This document shows, in pieces, positions 7,261 to 15,794 of a stretch of DNA of 35,153 nt. The stretch is from an uncultured Bacteroidota bacterium. Lineage in GTDB: Bacteria > Bacteroidota > Bacteroidia > Bacteroidales > P3. Position numbers and translations under genes: made by a program. The stretch is taken from assembly GCA_902777005.1 (NCBI GenBank), contig CACYSB010000022.1, positions 1-35,153 on the forward strand, in the 5' to 3' direction. Numbering within the stretch: position 1 is the first letter of the stretch; the number at the start of each line of letters is the position of its first letter. The notes under the pieces were generated by a model. That model saw only the letters and a list, made by a program, of their open reading frames with translations. It had not been told where the DNA came from and made no database searches.

Positions 7261-8485
7261 TGTCTTCTTGAGAGGTGCGACCTCCGGTGAGTCGCTGCAT
7301 GACGACGGCGCAAGAGGCGTCGCCGGTGACAGACATGACGGTGCGGCCCATGTCGATGATGCGGTCGATGCCGGCAGCAACGGCTACACACTCGACCGGG
7401 ATGCCGGCAGAGGCAAAGACCATGGCCATCAGTGCCAGACTGCCTCCAGGAATACCGGGGGTACCGATGGAGGCCACCGTGGAGGCGAACGCAATGGCCA
7501 TATACTGGCTGAGGGTGAGGTCGATGCCACAGCAGGTGGCCATAAAGACAGAAGCCACGCCGAGGTAGATGGCCACGCCGTCCATGTTGATGGTGGCGCC
7601 CAGGGAGAGCACGAAGCGCCCCACATCCTTGCTGACGCCCATCTTCTCGGTACATTGCATCGTGTATGGAAGAGTGGCTACGGAGGAGTCGCTGGAGAAG
7701 GCAAACATCATTGCGGAGCGCATGCCTCTGAAGAACTTCAAGGGCGAGATTTTCCCCAGCAGTCCCACGGCCGAGCTATATACCACTCCCGCATGGATGG
7801 CGAAACAGAGGTAGGCGAGCAACAGCAGGGCGGCATATGAGCCTAGTACCGAAGGGCCATTGTCGACGACCACAGGAGTAAGCATGCAGAAGACACCGAT
7901 GGGAGCAAGCTTCATGATATAATCGAGTATCTTGCTCACCACATCGTTGAAGCTGAGGGTCAGCCTACGAGCCATCTCGCCCTTGTCGCCGATATGCACC
8001 ATTGCGATGCCGAAGAGCAGGGCTATCACGATGACCTGCATCATGGCCATTGAGCTTATGGGCGTGATGACATTGTCGGGGAACATGCCGACAATCTGAT
8101 CCATCACCGACATATTCGGTAGCTTGACAATATCTGCTGTTGTCCCGGGATCAATCTTGATGAGTGGCAAAATGCCCTTCAGCAGGCTGGGGATGACAAG
8201 CCCCACCGTCACCGCGAAGAGGGTTGTCACCATGAAATAGAGCAGGGCGCGGATTCCCAGATGTCCCAGCTTCTTTATGTCGTTCATCGAGAGAATGCCC
8301 GCCATAATGGAGAAGAGCACCAGCGGCACAACAATAAACTTCAGCAGGTTGAGGAAGATTATGCCGATTGGCTTTATGTACCCGTTGACGAAGTCGGCAT
8401 GGCCGGATAGCAATATTCCCGCCAACACCGCCAGCAGTAGGGCGATACCAATCTGGGTGGTGAGTGAGATTCTTTTAATTTTCAT
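7253..8485 (-). CDS. Dicarboxylate/amino acid:cation symporter (DAACS family)
   Basis: A 410-residue inner-membrane transporter of the GltP/DctA/SLC1 family, which imports glutamate, aspartate or C4-dicarboxylates with Na+ or H+. Visible landmarks are KFIVVPLVLFSI in an early membrane helix, the serine-containing hairpin SSDSSVATLP, the TM7 motif GATINMDG, the second hairpin GTPGIPGG and the TM8 substrate-binding segment DRIIDMGRTVMSVTGD, where Ser replaces the usual Asn before VTGD. Length is normal for the family. Convergent with the permease pseudogene; the 3' ends overlap by 8 bp and I see no terminator between them. The upstream region is divergent from hisS and holds a palindromic repeat. 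The substrate cannot be fixed from sequence. Confidence 0.92.
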   Translation of the reverse strand: MKIKRISLTTQIGIALLLAVLAGILLSGHADFVNGYIKPIGIIFLNLLKFIVVPLVLFSIMAGILSMNDIKKLGHLGIRALLYFMVTTLFAVTVGLVIPSLLKGILPLIKIDPGTTADIVKLPNMSVMDQIVGMFPDNVITPISSMAMMQVIVIALLFGIAMVHIGDKGEMARRLTLSFNDVVSKILDYIMKLAPIGVFCMLTPVVVDNGPSVLGSYAALLLLAYLCFAIHAGVVYSSAVGLLGKISPLKFFRGMRSAMMFAFSSDSSVATLPYTMQCTEKMGVSKDVGRFVLSLGATINMDGVAIYLGVASVFMATCCGIDLTLSQYMAIAFASTVASIGTPGIPGGSLALMAMVFASAGIPVECVAVAAGIDRIIDMGRTVMSVTGDASCAVVMQRLTGGRTSQEDTK

Positions 8486-8586
8486 ATTCTTGTTTTTTTA
8501 GGAGGGGAGCCGAGGTAACTCTATATTGTTCAATCAGTTTTCATATTGGGGAACGTAAAAACGCAAAAAAAATTGTGATAGACCGC

Positions 8587-8716
8587 CCCCACTGCGCAGC
8601 CGGTCCGTATCCACTCCGTCTGTTCTACGGTTGTTCTCCGGTTGTTTAGCGGCTTAAACCGTAGAACAGTCGTAGAACAACAGTAGAACATGCGGAGCAG
8701 GTACGGGGAGGGGGCA
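8587..8716. repeat. Extragenic palindromic repeat, copy 1
   Basis: GC-rich repeat between the divergent symporter and hisS. It contains a 13-bp perfect stem (CTGTTCTACGGTT at 8620-8632 with AACCGTAGAACAG at 8657-8669) and outer CGTATCCACTCCG/CGGAGCAGGTACGG-type arms. Related to 15661-15782, 26083-26205 and 34535-34640. No gene in this interval. Confidence 0.8.
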
Positions 8717-8755
8717 TATTTACCATACAAAAACTATTATTTCAAAATAATTTCG

Positions 8756-8764
8756 TAAATTTGC
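8756..8764 (+). promoter_or_regulatory. -7 promoter box for hisS
   Basis: TAAATTTGC matches TAnnTTTG and lies 18 bp before the ATG at 8783, implying a very short leader. Confidence 0.65.
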
Positions 8765-8782
8765 AGCGTAAATTGATTGACT

Positions 8783-10135
8783 ATGGCTACCGTTAAGTGC
8801 TCAATACCAAAAGGTACGCGCGATTTCATGCCCACGGAGATGGCGCGCCGCAACTATATTTTCGACACCATCCGCTCGGTGTTCCGCACCTTTGCCTTTG
8901 AGCCGATAGAGACCCCGTCGCTCGAAAACCTGTCGACACTGATGGGCAAATATGGCGAAGAGGGCGACAAACTGCTGTTCAAGGTGCTCAACTCGGGCGA
9001 CTTCATGGAGGGCGTCGACTTCGGCCAAGACTACCACAAGGTGGCTCCTCAGATTTGCGAACGCGGCCTGCGCTACGACCTCACGGTACCTTTCGCACGC
9101 TTCGTGGTGCAGCACCGCGACCAGGTGCAGCTGCCGTTCCGCCGCTACCAACTGCAGCCCGTGTGGCGCGCCGACCGGCCGCAGAAAGGCCGCTACCGCG
9201 AGTTCTACCAGTGCGACGCCGACATGATTGGCAGCACCTCGCTGCTCAACGAGCTGGAGCTGGTGCAGATGATTGACATGGTGTTCGGCAAACTGGGCAT
9301 CAACGTATGCGTAAAAATCAACAACCGCAAGGTGCTGGCCGGCATAGCCGAGATGATCGGTGCACCGGACAAACTGGTGGACATCACCGTGGCTATAGAC
9401 AAACTGGACAAGATAGGCTTGGACAATGTGCGGGCAGAGCTTTCGGAGCGTGGCCTGACGGCGGAGCAGATTGCGGCCCTCGACCCGGTCTTCTCGCTCA
9501 ACGGCAGCGCTACAGAGAAGATACAGCAGCTCAAGGCCCTGTTCGCCAATATCGAAGTGGGTATGGCCGGAGCACTGGAACTCGAGGAGCTCTTCACTAT
9601 GGTGCAGGCTTGCAACATGCGTGCCGAGGTGGAGCTTGACCTCACTCTTGCGCGCGGCCTGAACTACTACACCGGCGCCATCTTCGAAGTCAAGGCCAAG
9701 GATGTGCAGATTGGCAGCATCTGTGGCGGTGGACGCTACGACAACCTCACCGGCATCTTCGGCATGCCGGGCGTCAGCGGCGTGGGCATCTCCTTCGGTG
9801 CTGACCGCATCTACGACGTGCTAACCGAGCTGAACCAGTGGCCGCAAGGCCTCGAGCAGGCCGCCCGCGTGATGTTCATCAACTTCGGCCCTGCCGAACA
9901 GGCAGCCTGCATAGGTATAGCCGCCCGTCTGCGCGCAGCAGGCATCAGCACGCTGATTTATCCCGACACTGCCAAGATGAAGAAACAGATGGACTATGCC
10001 AACCGCAAGCAGGTGCCCTTCGTGGCCTTCGTGGGCGAGAGCGAGATAAAGGACGGCACCGTCACCCTGAAAAACATGACCGACGGCACTCAGCAGACCG
10101 TCAGCATAGACAAACTGGTGGAATTGCTCGGATGA
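8783..10135 (+). CDS. hisS: Histidyl-tRNA synthetase
   Basis: A 450-residue class II aminoacyl-tRNA synthetase that charges tRNA-His in the cytosol. The landmarks are the N-terminal GTRDF, motif 2 in [17 protein letters not shown], the histidine-binding signature [13 protein letters not shown] (Asn where many bacteria have Asp), GGGRYDNL, and the motif 3 segment [10 protein letters not shown], followed by the C-terminal anticodon-binding domain. I choose the ATG at 8783; a TTG two codons earlier is possible but lies closer to the promoter. Its stop overlaps the start of the next gene by 4 bp (ATGA), so the two are probably co-translated. tRNA-His itself lies at 27173-27247. Confidence 0.96.
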   Translation: MATVKCSIPKGTRDFMPTEMARRNYIFDTIRSVFRTFAFEPIETPSLENLSTLMGKYGEEGDKLLFKVLNSGDFMEGVDFGQDYHKVAPQICERGLRYDLTVPFARFVVQHRDQVQLPFRRYQLQPVWRADRPQKGRYREFYQCDADMIGSTSLLNELELVQMIDMVFGKLGINVCVKINNRKVLAGIAEMIGAPDKLVDITVAIDKLDKIGLDNVRAELSERGLTAEQIAALDPVFSLNGSATEKIQQLKALFANIEVGMAGALELEELFTMVQACNMRAEVELDLTLARGLNYYTGAIFEVKAKDVQIGSICGGGRYDNLTGIFGMPGVSGVGISFGADRIYDVLTELNQWPQGLEQAARVMFINFGPAEQAACIGIAARLRAAGISTLIYPDTAKMKKQMDYANRKQVPFVAFVGESEIKDGTVTLKNMTDGTQQTVSIDKLVELLG

Positions 10136-11121
10136 AACGCCTGCTGATTATAGTAATGCTGCTTACGGGCCTGCAGCTTAGCGCACAGGATACGCTGCAT
10201 GTGGCCCCGATAGCTGACAGCATGGCCGACGCCGGCGTGGGGCAATGGCAGACAGTGCACGATACCGTGTATCTGATGCATACCGACACGCTGACTGTGC
10301 TGCGCGTGGACTCGGTCTACATCATACGTACCGACACCGTCGTCAAGCGCGTAGCCGACACCGCAGCCTTGAGCGCACTGCGCGAGAAGGAAACCTTCTA
10401 CCGCGAGATACTGTCCGCCAACGGTGTGGACAAAGAGAAGCTTGAGGCCGAGCGCAACTACTATATACACATGGTCGACTCGCTACGCTCCATAGTGCGC
10501 ATAGCCGAGATAGAGGCCGTGCGCAAGGAAGAGGCCAACAAATACCTCGAAGAACGTGCCCGTGCCGCCGAGGAACGCATAGCACAAACCACCAACAAGA
10601 AAAAGAAGATACGTCCCATACAGGGTGTAGCATTGCGCTTCTACCGCGCACCGGATTGGGAGATACGCCTCAAAAGCGGCGCCACAGCAGGTACATACGA
10701 CAAATACATCAGCAACCGCAATGCCGGCAAGGTTGACTTTGACTATGTCACCGGTGCTTCAGTGATGCTGTGGGACCTTACCGACTACTTCAACAAAGAC
10801 CACAACATAGGCAGCAATGGGAAAGGCATAAAACGCTTCGACCAGCAATTCAACTATGATCTGGGCATATATGTAGGCTTTGGCGGCAGCAACCTGTTCC
10901 GTAACTTCTACGTCGGCACCAGCTTCCGCTTCGTGGACTTCTTCTATCTTACACTTGGCGTCAACATCGCCGAATACCAAGTACTAAAGTCTGGTTACGA
11001 AAGCGGTGAGGTGATTGGTCCCAACCTTAGCATCGAGGATGTTACAGCGAAAGCATGGCTTGTAAAGCCCTTCGTGTCACTGAGCATAGACCTCGACTTC
11101 CTCTCCTACATCAAGAAATAA
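10132..11121 (+). CDS. Exported protein with coiled coil and beta-rich C-terminal domain, function unknown
   Basis: 329 residues. A clear Sec signal peptide ([18 protein letters not shown], cleavage likely near residue 20) is followed by a polar segment rich in Thr-Asp-Thr-Val repeats. Then comes a charged helical region (about 80-160, many Glu/Arg/Lys/Ala, coiled-coil-like) ending in KKKKIR, and a C-terminal part (about 165-329) with alternating aromatic and glycine residues typical of outer-membrane beta-barrels. It is likely periplasmic or outer-membrane. It overlaps hisS by 4 bp, so expression is tied to that operon, but nothing shows a functional link. Convergent with comF. I do not recognise a named family. 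Confidence 0.75.
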   Translation: MKRLLIIVMLLTGLQLSAQDTLHVAPIADSMADAGVGQWQTVHDTVYLMHTDTLTVLRVDSVYIIRTDTVVKRVADTAALSALREKETFYREILSANGVDKEKLEAERNYYIHMVDSLRSIVRIAEIEAVRKEEANKYLEERARAAEERIAQTTNKKKKIRPIQGVALRFYRAPDWEIRLKSGATAGTYDKYISNRNAGKVDFDYVTGASVMLWDLTDYFNKDHNIGSNGKGIKRFDQQFNYDLGIYVGFGGSNLFRNFYVGTSFRFVDFFYLTLGVNIAEYQVLKSGYESGEVIGPNLSIEDVTAKAWLVKPFVSLSIDLDFLSYIKK

Positions 11122-11123
11122 GG

Positions 11124-11810
11124 CTAAATAGCCATACAGAAAGTGGCCACACTGATTCGCACCCCAGGCACTGTGGCAATGACGTCGGCACAGGCGGCAA
11201 TAGTGGCGCCGGTGGTGAGTACATCATCTACCAGCAGCACATGCTTACCTGCGAGTTTGTCCGCCCTCTTCACCTTGAAAGCCCCTTCCACGTTCTCTGC
11301 GCGTTTATGGCTCTGCTGCAGACTCTGCTGGCGTGTGTATCGGTGGCGGACAACAGCGCCGGTACATACAGGTACATTGAGCACCTCCCCTATTCCTCGG
11401 CACAGCAACTCGCTCTGGTTATAACCTCTCGTCAACCGACGCAACCAATGAAGCGGTATTGGCACCAAAACATCGATATCATCGAAACGCCCGCTACTGA
11501 GCAAGTCCAGTCCCATCTGTCGCCCCATCATCAGACACAACTCTGCATTTCCATGAAACTTCATGGCATGTACTGCATTGCGCACCGTATTGCCCTGCCG
11601 GAAAAGATACACAGAGGTTGCATGTACCAGCGGTATGCGTCCCATAAGGCGACGCTCCACCGGATTGTCGTTCATGGCGCTGAAGGCTGTCGTCGCCATA
11701 TTGGCCAGGCAATCCAAGCATACCTGACGCTCACCACGCACAAGCACCTCGCCGCAGCATGCGCATGTGGTGGGGAAAAGAACCTGTAATATGGCAGAAA
11801 GAGGCGACAT
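11124..11810 (-). CDS. ComF family phosphoribosyltransferase-like protein
   Basis: 228 residues. The N-terminus has the paired cysteines of the ComF zinc-binding region (CACCGE and a CLDC at about 16-35). The C-terminal half is a type I phosphoribosyltransferase fold with the PRPP loop VLLVDDVLTTGATI (about residues 193-206), preceded by a GYNQSELL segment (about 130-137). ComF proteins act in DNA uptake in competent bacteria, and in others have an unclear link to DNA processing. Last gene of the minus-strand operon; its ATG is 3 bp after the queA stop. Length is normal for the family. Confidence 0.88.
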   Translation of the reverse strand: MSPLSAILQVLFPTTCACCGEVLVRGERQVCLDCLANMATTAFSAMNDNPVERRLMGRIPLVHATSVYLFRQGNTVRNAVHAMKFHGNAELCLMMGRQMGLDLLSSGRFDDIDVLVPIPLHWLRRLTRGYNQSELLCRGIGEVLNVPVCTGAVVRHRYTRQQSLQQSHKRAENVEGAFKVKRADKLAGKHVLLVDDVLTTGATIAACADVIATVPGVRISVATFCMAI

Positions 11811-11813
11811 CGG

Positions 11814-13016
11814 CTACGGCATAAACAGACAGCTGTCGCCGTAGCTAAGGAAGCGAAACCCGTGGTCGAGGGCATATCGGTAGGCCTCCTTCCAGCGGTC
11901 ACCTATGAAGGCCGACACGAGCAGCAGCAGAGTGCTCTTTGGCTGGTGGAAGTTGGTCACCATACCGGTGATGGTGCGATAGCGGTAGCCAGGAGCTATC
12001 ATCAGCTGAGTCTCGCCGTGCAGATTATCCTCGCCGTTGCGATCCATCCACTCCAGTATCTTACCGTAAGCATCAACATAGTCCATACCGCAGTCGTCTA
12101 GCGTATAGGGGTCCCACTGCGACACATGCATGGTGTCGAGGTCGGGATTATGACGCAGCTGTACGCCAAACCAGTAGAGGCTCTCCAGCGTACGCACACT
12201 GGTGGTGCCCACAGCCACACGCGCCGTGTCGCAGTGTGCAATCATATGCTTCAGGTTGTCGGCGGTGACATGTATCTTCTCCACATGCATCTCATGGTCG
12301 CCTATGAGTTCGCTGCTCACCGGCTTGAAAGTACCTGCTCCCACATGCAGCGTCAGATATTCGGTGTCGATGCCCCTGTCATGCAGCTGCGCAATCACCT
12401 TGTCTGTGAAATGCAAGCCTGCTGTAGGGGCGGCCACAGAGCCTTCGTAGTGGGCATATACGGTCTGGTAGCGCGTGGCGTCGCTCTCCTCGGCCTCGCG
12501 GCCAAGATACGGCGGCAGCGGTATCACGCCGGCGCTCTCTATCACCTCGGCGAAGCTGGCTCCGCCGGTCCAGCTGAAGCCCACCACCCATGCGTTGCCT
12601 ACGGCTTGACGCCGCGTGGCAGTGAGCACGAAGCTGCCACAATCCCGGCTCAGTGTTCCTTCTTTCCACTTCTTGTTGTTGCCTATGAAGCACATCCACG
12701 AGCAGCTCTCACGCTGTTCGAATGCCTCGCTCACGGCCAAATTGTACGGCTCCAGGCAGAATATCTCTATCGTGGCACCCGTCTCTTTGCGGAACAGCAG
12801 GCGAGCATGGATGACCTTGGTGTCGTTGAACACCAGCAGCGCACCGGCAGGCAGCAGCTGCGGCAACTCGCAGAAGCGATGCTCCGCCAAGCCGTCGGGC
12901 GTGAGGGCGAGCAGCTTCGACTGGTCACGCTCTGCCAGCGGATAGCGCGCAATGCGGTCGTCCGGCAATGGATAGTCATAGTCGGCTATGGGTATGTGTT
13001 TCAGCTCTTCGAGCAT
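11814..13016 (-). CDS. queA: S-adenosylmethionine:tRNA ribosyltransferase-isomerase
   Basis: 400 residues; transfers and isomerises the ribosyl part of SAM onto preQ1 in tRNA to give epoxyqueuosine. Typical segments are ADYDYPLPDDRIARYPL at the start, LLVFNDTKVIHARL, the AAPTAGLHFT region, HVGAGTFKPV, VAVGTTSVRTLESL and TNFHQPKSTLLLLVSAF near the end. The start at 13016 (MLEELKHIPI) is chosen because it opens the conserved N-terminus; an upstream extension would run through the pssA coding end. It overlaps pssA by 16 bp and is followed by comF after 3 bp, so it belongs to a tight operon. It will act on tRNAs with GUN anticodons, which include the tRNA-His(GTG) of this window. Confidence 0.95.
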   Translation of the reverse strand: MLEELKHIPIADYDYPLPDDRIARYPLAERDQSKLLALTPDGLAEHRFCELPQLLPAGALLVFNDTKVIHARLLFRKETGATIEIFCLEPYNLAVSEAFEQRESCSWMCFIGNNKKWKEGTLSRDCGSFVLTATRRQAVGNAWVVGFSWTGGASFAEVIESAGVIPLPPYLGREAEESDATRYQTVYAHYEGSVAAPTAGLHFTDKVIAQLHDRGIDTEYLTLHVGAGTFKPVSSELIGDHEMHVEKIHVTADNLKHMIAHCDTARVAVGTTSVRTLESLYWFGVQLRHNPDLDTMHVSQWDPYTLDDCGMDYVDAYGKILEWMDRNGEDNLHGETQLMIAPGYRYRTITGMVTNFHQPKSTLLLLVSAFIGDRWKEAYRYALDHGFRFLSYGDSCLFMP

Positions 13017-13696
13017 TGTTTGCGTTGTGTAAGCAGGGAAAGGACGATATACCACAAGATGATGGCCGAGATGGCTATCCAGTCGCGCAGCACGGCAATA
13101 AGCACTGCGCAAACGATTAGGAATATATACTGCACCTTGTTGGTGCGCCACGTCAGGTCCTTGAAGTCAACCTTCAGCGAGAACATGGGCATCTCCGAGA
13201 CCATCAGCACGTCGAGCACAAGGCTCAATGCCACAATCACCGCCATCCATTGGCCACAGATTGTTGCCAACCACTGGCTCAACGCCAGTCCCACCCACAC
13301 CAAGGCCATGCTCGGCACCGGCAGTCCGAGGAACGAATGGCTCTGCCTTGTGTCAATATTGAACTTGGCCAGACGGTAGGCTGAGAAGAGAGGTATCAGC
13401 AAGAAGGCGATTGCCAGCCACCACGGGCCGTTACCACCCATGACTACATACAGTATCGCCGCCGGGGCCACGCCGCTGGTGACCACATCGGCCAGCGAGT
13501 CCAGCTCCTTGCCCATAGGCGAACTGACGCCTAGCAGGCGGGCCGTCATGCCGTCGAAGAAGTCGAACAGGATGCCAAGGCATATAAGCAACGCAGCCTG
13601 CGCCGGGTAGCCCAAAGCCAATGCCGCAAAAACAGACAACACTCCGCAACCGAGGTTACAGAGTGTTATCATGTTGGGGATTTGCCGCTTAATCAT
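13001..13696 (-). CDS. pssA: CDP-diacylglycerol-serine O-phosphatidyltransferase
   Basis: 231-residue integral membrane enzyme that makes phosphatidylserine from CDP-diacylglycerol and serine, the precursor of phosphatidylethanolamine. The CDP-alcohol phosphatidyltransferase signature DG-x2-AR-x8-G-x3-D-x3-D is complete: DGMTAR, then G, then DSLAD (about residues 48-70). Several hydrophobic helices follow. The N-terminal RQIPNMITLCNLGCGVLSV is typical of PssA. It overlaps the upstream lipoprotein gene by 8 bp and queA by 16 bp. Confidence 0.93.
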   Translation of the reverse strand: MIKRQIPNMITLCNLGCGVLSVFAALALGYPAQAALLICLGILFDFFDGMTARLLGVSSPMGKELDSLADVVTSGVAPAAILYVVMGGNGPWWLAIAFLLIPLFSAYRLAKFNIDTRQSHSFLGLPVPSMALVWVGLALSQWLATICGQWMAVIVALSLVLDVLMVSEMPMFSLKVDFKDLTWRTNKVQYIFLIVCAVLIAVLRDWIAISAIILWYIVLSLLTQRKQCSKS

Positions 13697-15521
13697 TGTA
13701 AAGCTTTATGATGAGCTTGAACTCCGGGTCATCCCAGTATTCTTTGAACTCGGTATCCACGGCGGCCTTGCGCTTATATTCGTAGTTGTCGTCGATGGAG
13801 GCCTTGAGGTTCTTCAGGCAGTTGGTCTTGTCGCCCAGACGCGCATAGCACACGGCGCGCAGGTACTTCACATCGGCGTTCTGGTCCAGACAGCAGTCGA
13901 GCGTACGCACGGCGGTGCCGGTCTCGTCGTTCATCAGCTGGGCGAAGGCAAGGTTGTAGGTGCAGGGGTTGCCTTTCATGGCTTTCTGTGCCTCGCTGTA
14001 GTTGCCGCGCTTGAGGTTGAGGATAGGCATATTGGCGTCGGCGTCGTTGCTGCCCTGACGCTTGGCCTCCTCGAAGTAATACTTGGCAAGTGCGTAGTCC
14101 TTCTTAGCGAGGAAGAGCAGACCCGTGTTGTTGAGCACATCGGGGTTGTGGGGGTTCATGTCGCGCGCCACATTGAGGTAGCGCTCGGCCTCCTCATAGT
14201 CCTCGAGGTAGAATGCCACGGCACCGGCATTGTTCCATGCAGCCCACTCGGAGCTGTGGTTCTCGGTGGCCCACTTGTAGTATTTGAGCTTGGTGTCGTA
14301 GTTGTAGTTGATATAGGCGGCATACATCAGCTCGTCGAACGAGAGGCGCTCGGGCTTGATGGAGGCCAGCTTGGCCAGCTCGGCGTCGGTCTTGCGGGCC
14401 TCACTGTAGTAGAGGGCTATCTGAGCACGGCGCAGGTTGGGAAAAATCTCGTCGTTGAGCTCGCTGTAGACCTCGGCCATGTTGCGAATCATCTGCTCGC
14501 GCTTGACGAGGTTCTGCTGCGTCTCCACGATGTTGATGATGGCGTGCTTGTCCTGTATTTCGCTGGCCTCGACCATGACCACGAAGTGCACCCAGTCCTC
14601 GCCGGCAGCACGGGTGGTAATGACCAGCTTTTTCAGCTGCTCATATTTGTAGTAGTCCACATCCTGGGGCTTCACCTTGGCACGGCGGGCCATGACGGTG
14701 AGCACCTCGTCGAGCACCTTGTTCAGCTGTGCGGTGGCAATGTCGGCACGGTTCTTCGACACACCAACGTTGTCGGTCTCTTCGCCTTCGGGCGATGCCC
14801 AGCCTGTGATGCTGATCTGCTTCGGCAGACCCTGCTCGAGCATGATGCGCTTCAGCTGCTGCAGGCTGTTGTAGCTGTCGAATTTCTGGTTCATATAGAA
14901 GTTCCAGTCGAGGTCCGACGTGCCGCCGTTGAAGTAGATGTCGGCAGTCTCCACAATGCCCTGGGTCTTGTTGTAGTTGATGGGCGAGATGGAAATGTTA
15001 CCCTTGATATCGACCCACGACGAGGTGTTGTTGACACCGTCGGAGAGGAGCACGGGGGCGAACTCTTTGCCTTTGTTGTCGCGCAGTATGTCGTCGGCGA
15101 AGCGGGCGTCCTCGTTGGTGCGGCGCGACTTGTAGCCCACAGGGGTCAGCGTCACGCGGCCGGTCTCCATGCCGGGCTTGAAGTCGAACATGTCGCTGTA
15201 GGTGAAGCGGCCACCGTTGGCGTAGTTGATGATGGTGCCGTCGCCTTCGACCTTCTCACCCTTGAGGGTCAGGGGCTCGAGCGGTATGTTGCCGCCCTCC
15301 CATGAGAAGACGGGCTGGATGAACATCACGCAGCCTTTGTCAAAGTATTTCTCCGGTATCTGGCCTGTGAACTTTACCACCACCTTCTCGTCCATAGTCT
15401 CCACGGGATTGGGGTTGGCCTGGTAGCGCACTTTGTTGGAGTTCGATTTCATTTTCGACAGGCCACCGCAGCCGGTGAGGAGCACCGAAACAAGGGCCAT
15501 TACAAAAAGAGTTCTTCTCAT
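13689..15521 (-). CDS. Lipoprotein with OmpA-like segment and TPR repeats
   Basis: 610 residues. It begins with a lipoprotein signal peptide whose lipobox ends LLTGC, with C18 the lipidated residue. The middle contains an OmpA-C-like peptidoglycan-associating segment (about 215-310) with ISITGWASPEGEE and SKNRADIATAQL. The C-terminal third (about 420-580) has tetratricopeptide repeats, for example AWNNAGAVAFYLEDYEEAER and a DVLNNTGLLFLAKKDYALAK stretch. It is likely an outer-membrane lipoprotein facing the periplasm, with a scaffold role; the exact function is unknown. First gene of the operon with pssA, queA and comF; a -7 box lies upstream at 15607-15615. Confidence 0.85.
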   Translation of the reverse strand: MRRTLFVMALVSVLLTGCGGLSKMKSNSNKVRYQANPNPVETMDEKVVVKFTGQIPEKYFDKGCVMFIQPVFSWEGGNIPLEPLTLKGEKVEGDGTIINYANGGRFTYSDMFDFKPGMETGRVTLTPVGYKSRRTNEDARFADDILRDNKGKEFAPVLLSDGVNNTSSWVDIKGNISISPINYNKTQGIVETADIYFNGGTSDLDWNFYMNQKFDSYNSLQQLKRIMLEQGLPKQISITGWASPEGEETDNVGVSKNRADIATAQLNKVLDEVLTVMARRAKVKPQDVDYYKYEQLKKLVITTRAAGEDWVHFVVMVEASEIQDKHAIINIVETQQNLVKREQMIRNMAEVYSELNDEIFPNLRRAQIALYYSEARKTDAELAKLASIKPERLSFDELMYAAYINYNYDTKLKYYKWATENHSSEWAAWNNAGAVAFYLEDYEEAERYLNVARDMNPHNPDVLNNTGLLFLAKKDYALAKYYFEEAKRQGSNDADANMPILNLKRGNYSEAQKAMKGNPCTYNLAFAQLMNDETGTAVRTLDCCLDQNADVKYLRAVCYARLGDKTNCLKNLKASIDDNYEYKRKAAVDTEFKEYWDDPEFKLIIKLYND

Positions 15522-15606
15522 TGTATCTCGTTTTCTTTGTTTTATTTACTTATATTCAGCGTCATAGACGCACTCTGCCCCTTAATCGGAGCCTACTAAA
15601 TAACGT

Positions 15607-15615
15607 GCAAATATA
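15607..15615 (-). promoter_or_regulatory. -7 promoter box for the lipoprotein-pssA-queA-comF operon
   Basis: The minus strand reads TATATTTGC, matching TAnnTTTG, about 85 bp upstream of the lipoprotein start. Confidence 0.55.
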
Positions 15616-15660
15616 TATAATTATTTTGGACTGGCAAAAAAAAACTGCATTTTGTCTCTG

Positions 15661-15782
15661 CCTCCCCGCCGTACCCGCTCCGTATCCGCTCCGACTGTTC
15701 TACGGTTGTTCTACGGTTTTTTGTCGGAGGGGAGTCGGAGCGACTACGAAGCGGAGTCGGAGGGAGTCCGACAAGAAACCGT
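15661..15782. repeat. Extragenic palindromic repeat, copy 2
   Basis: Same family as copies at 8587, 26083 and 34535. The left side is GTACCCGCTCCG and a CTGTTCTACGGTTGTTCTACGG block. The right side has GTCGGAGCGACTACG, and inner pairs CGGTTT/AAACCG and GTCGGA/TCCGAC. It lies between two minus-strand operons, just downstream of the AddB-like gene stop. Confidence 0.75.
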
Positions 15783-15794
15783 GGTAAAAATAGG

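Noticed and set aside
8530..8730. Minus-strand small gene between the symporter and hisS
   Set aside because: The frame lies in the palindromic repeat; similar peptides from the other copies arise from the repeat itself.
13671..15305. Long open frame on the plus strand opposite the lipoprotein gene (over 500 codons)
   Set aside because: It is antisense to a gene with clear lipobox, OmpA-like and TPR features. Its translation is Val/His/Gly-rich without domains, as expected for a mirror frame in GC-rich DNA.
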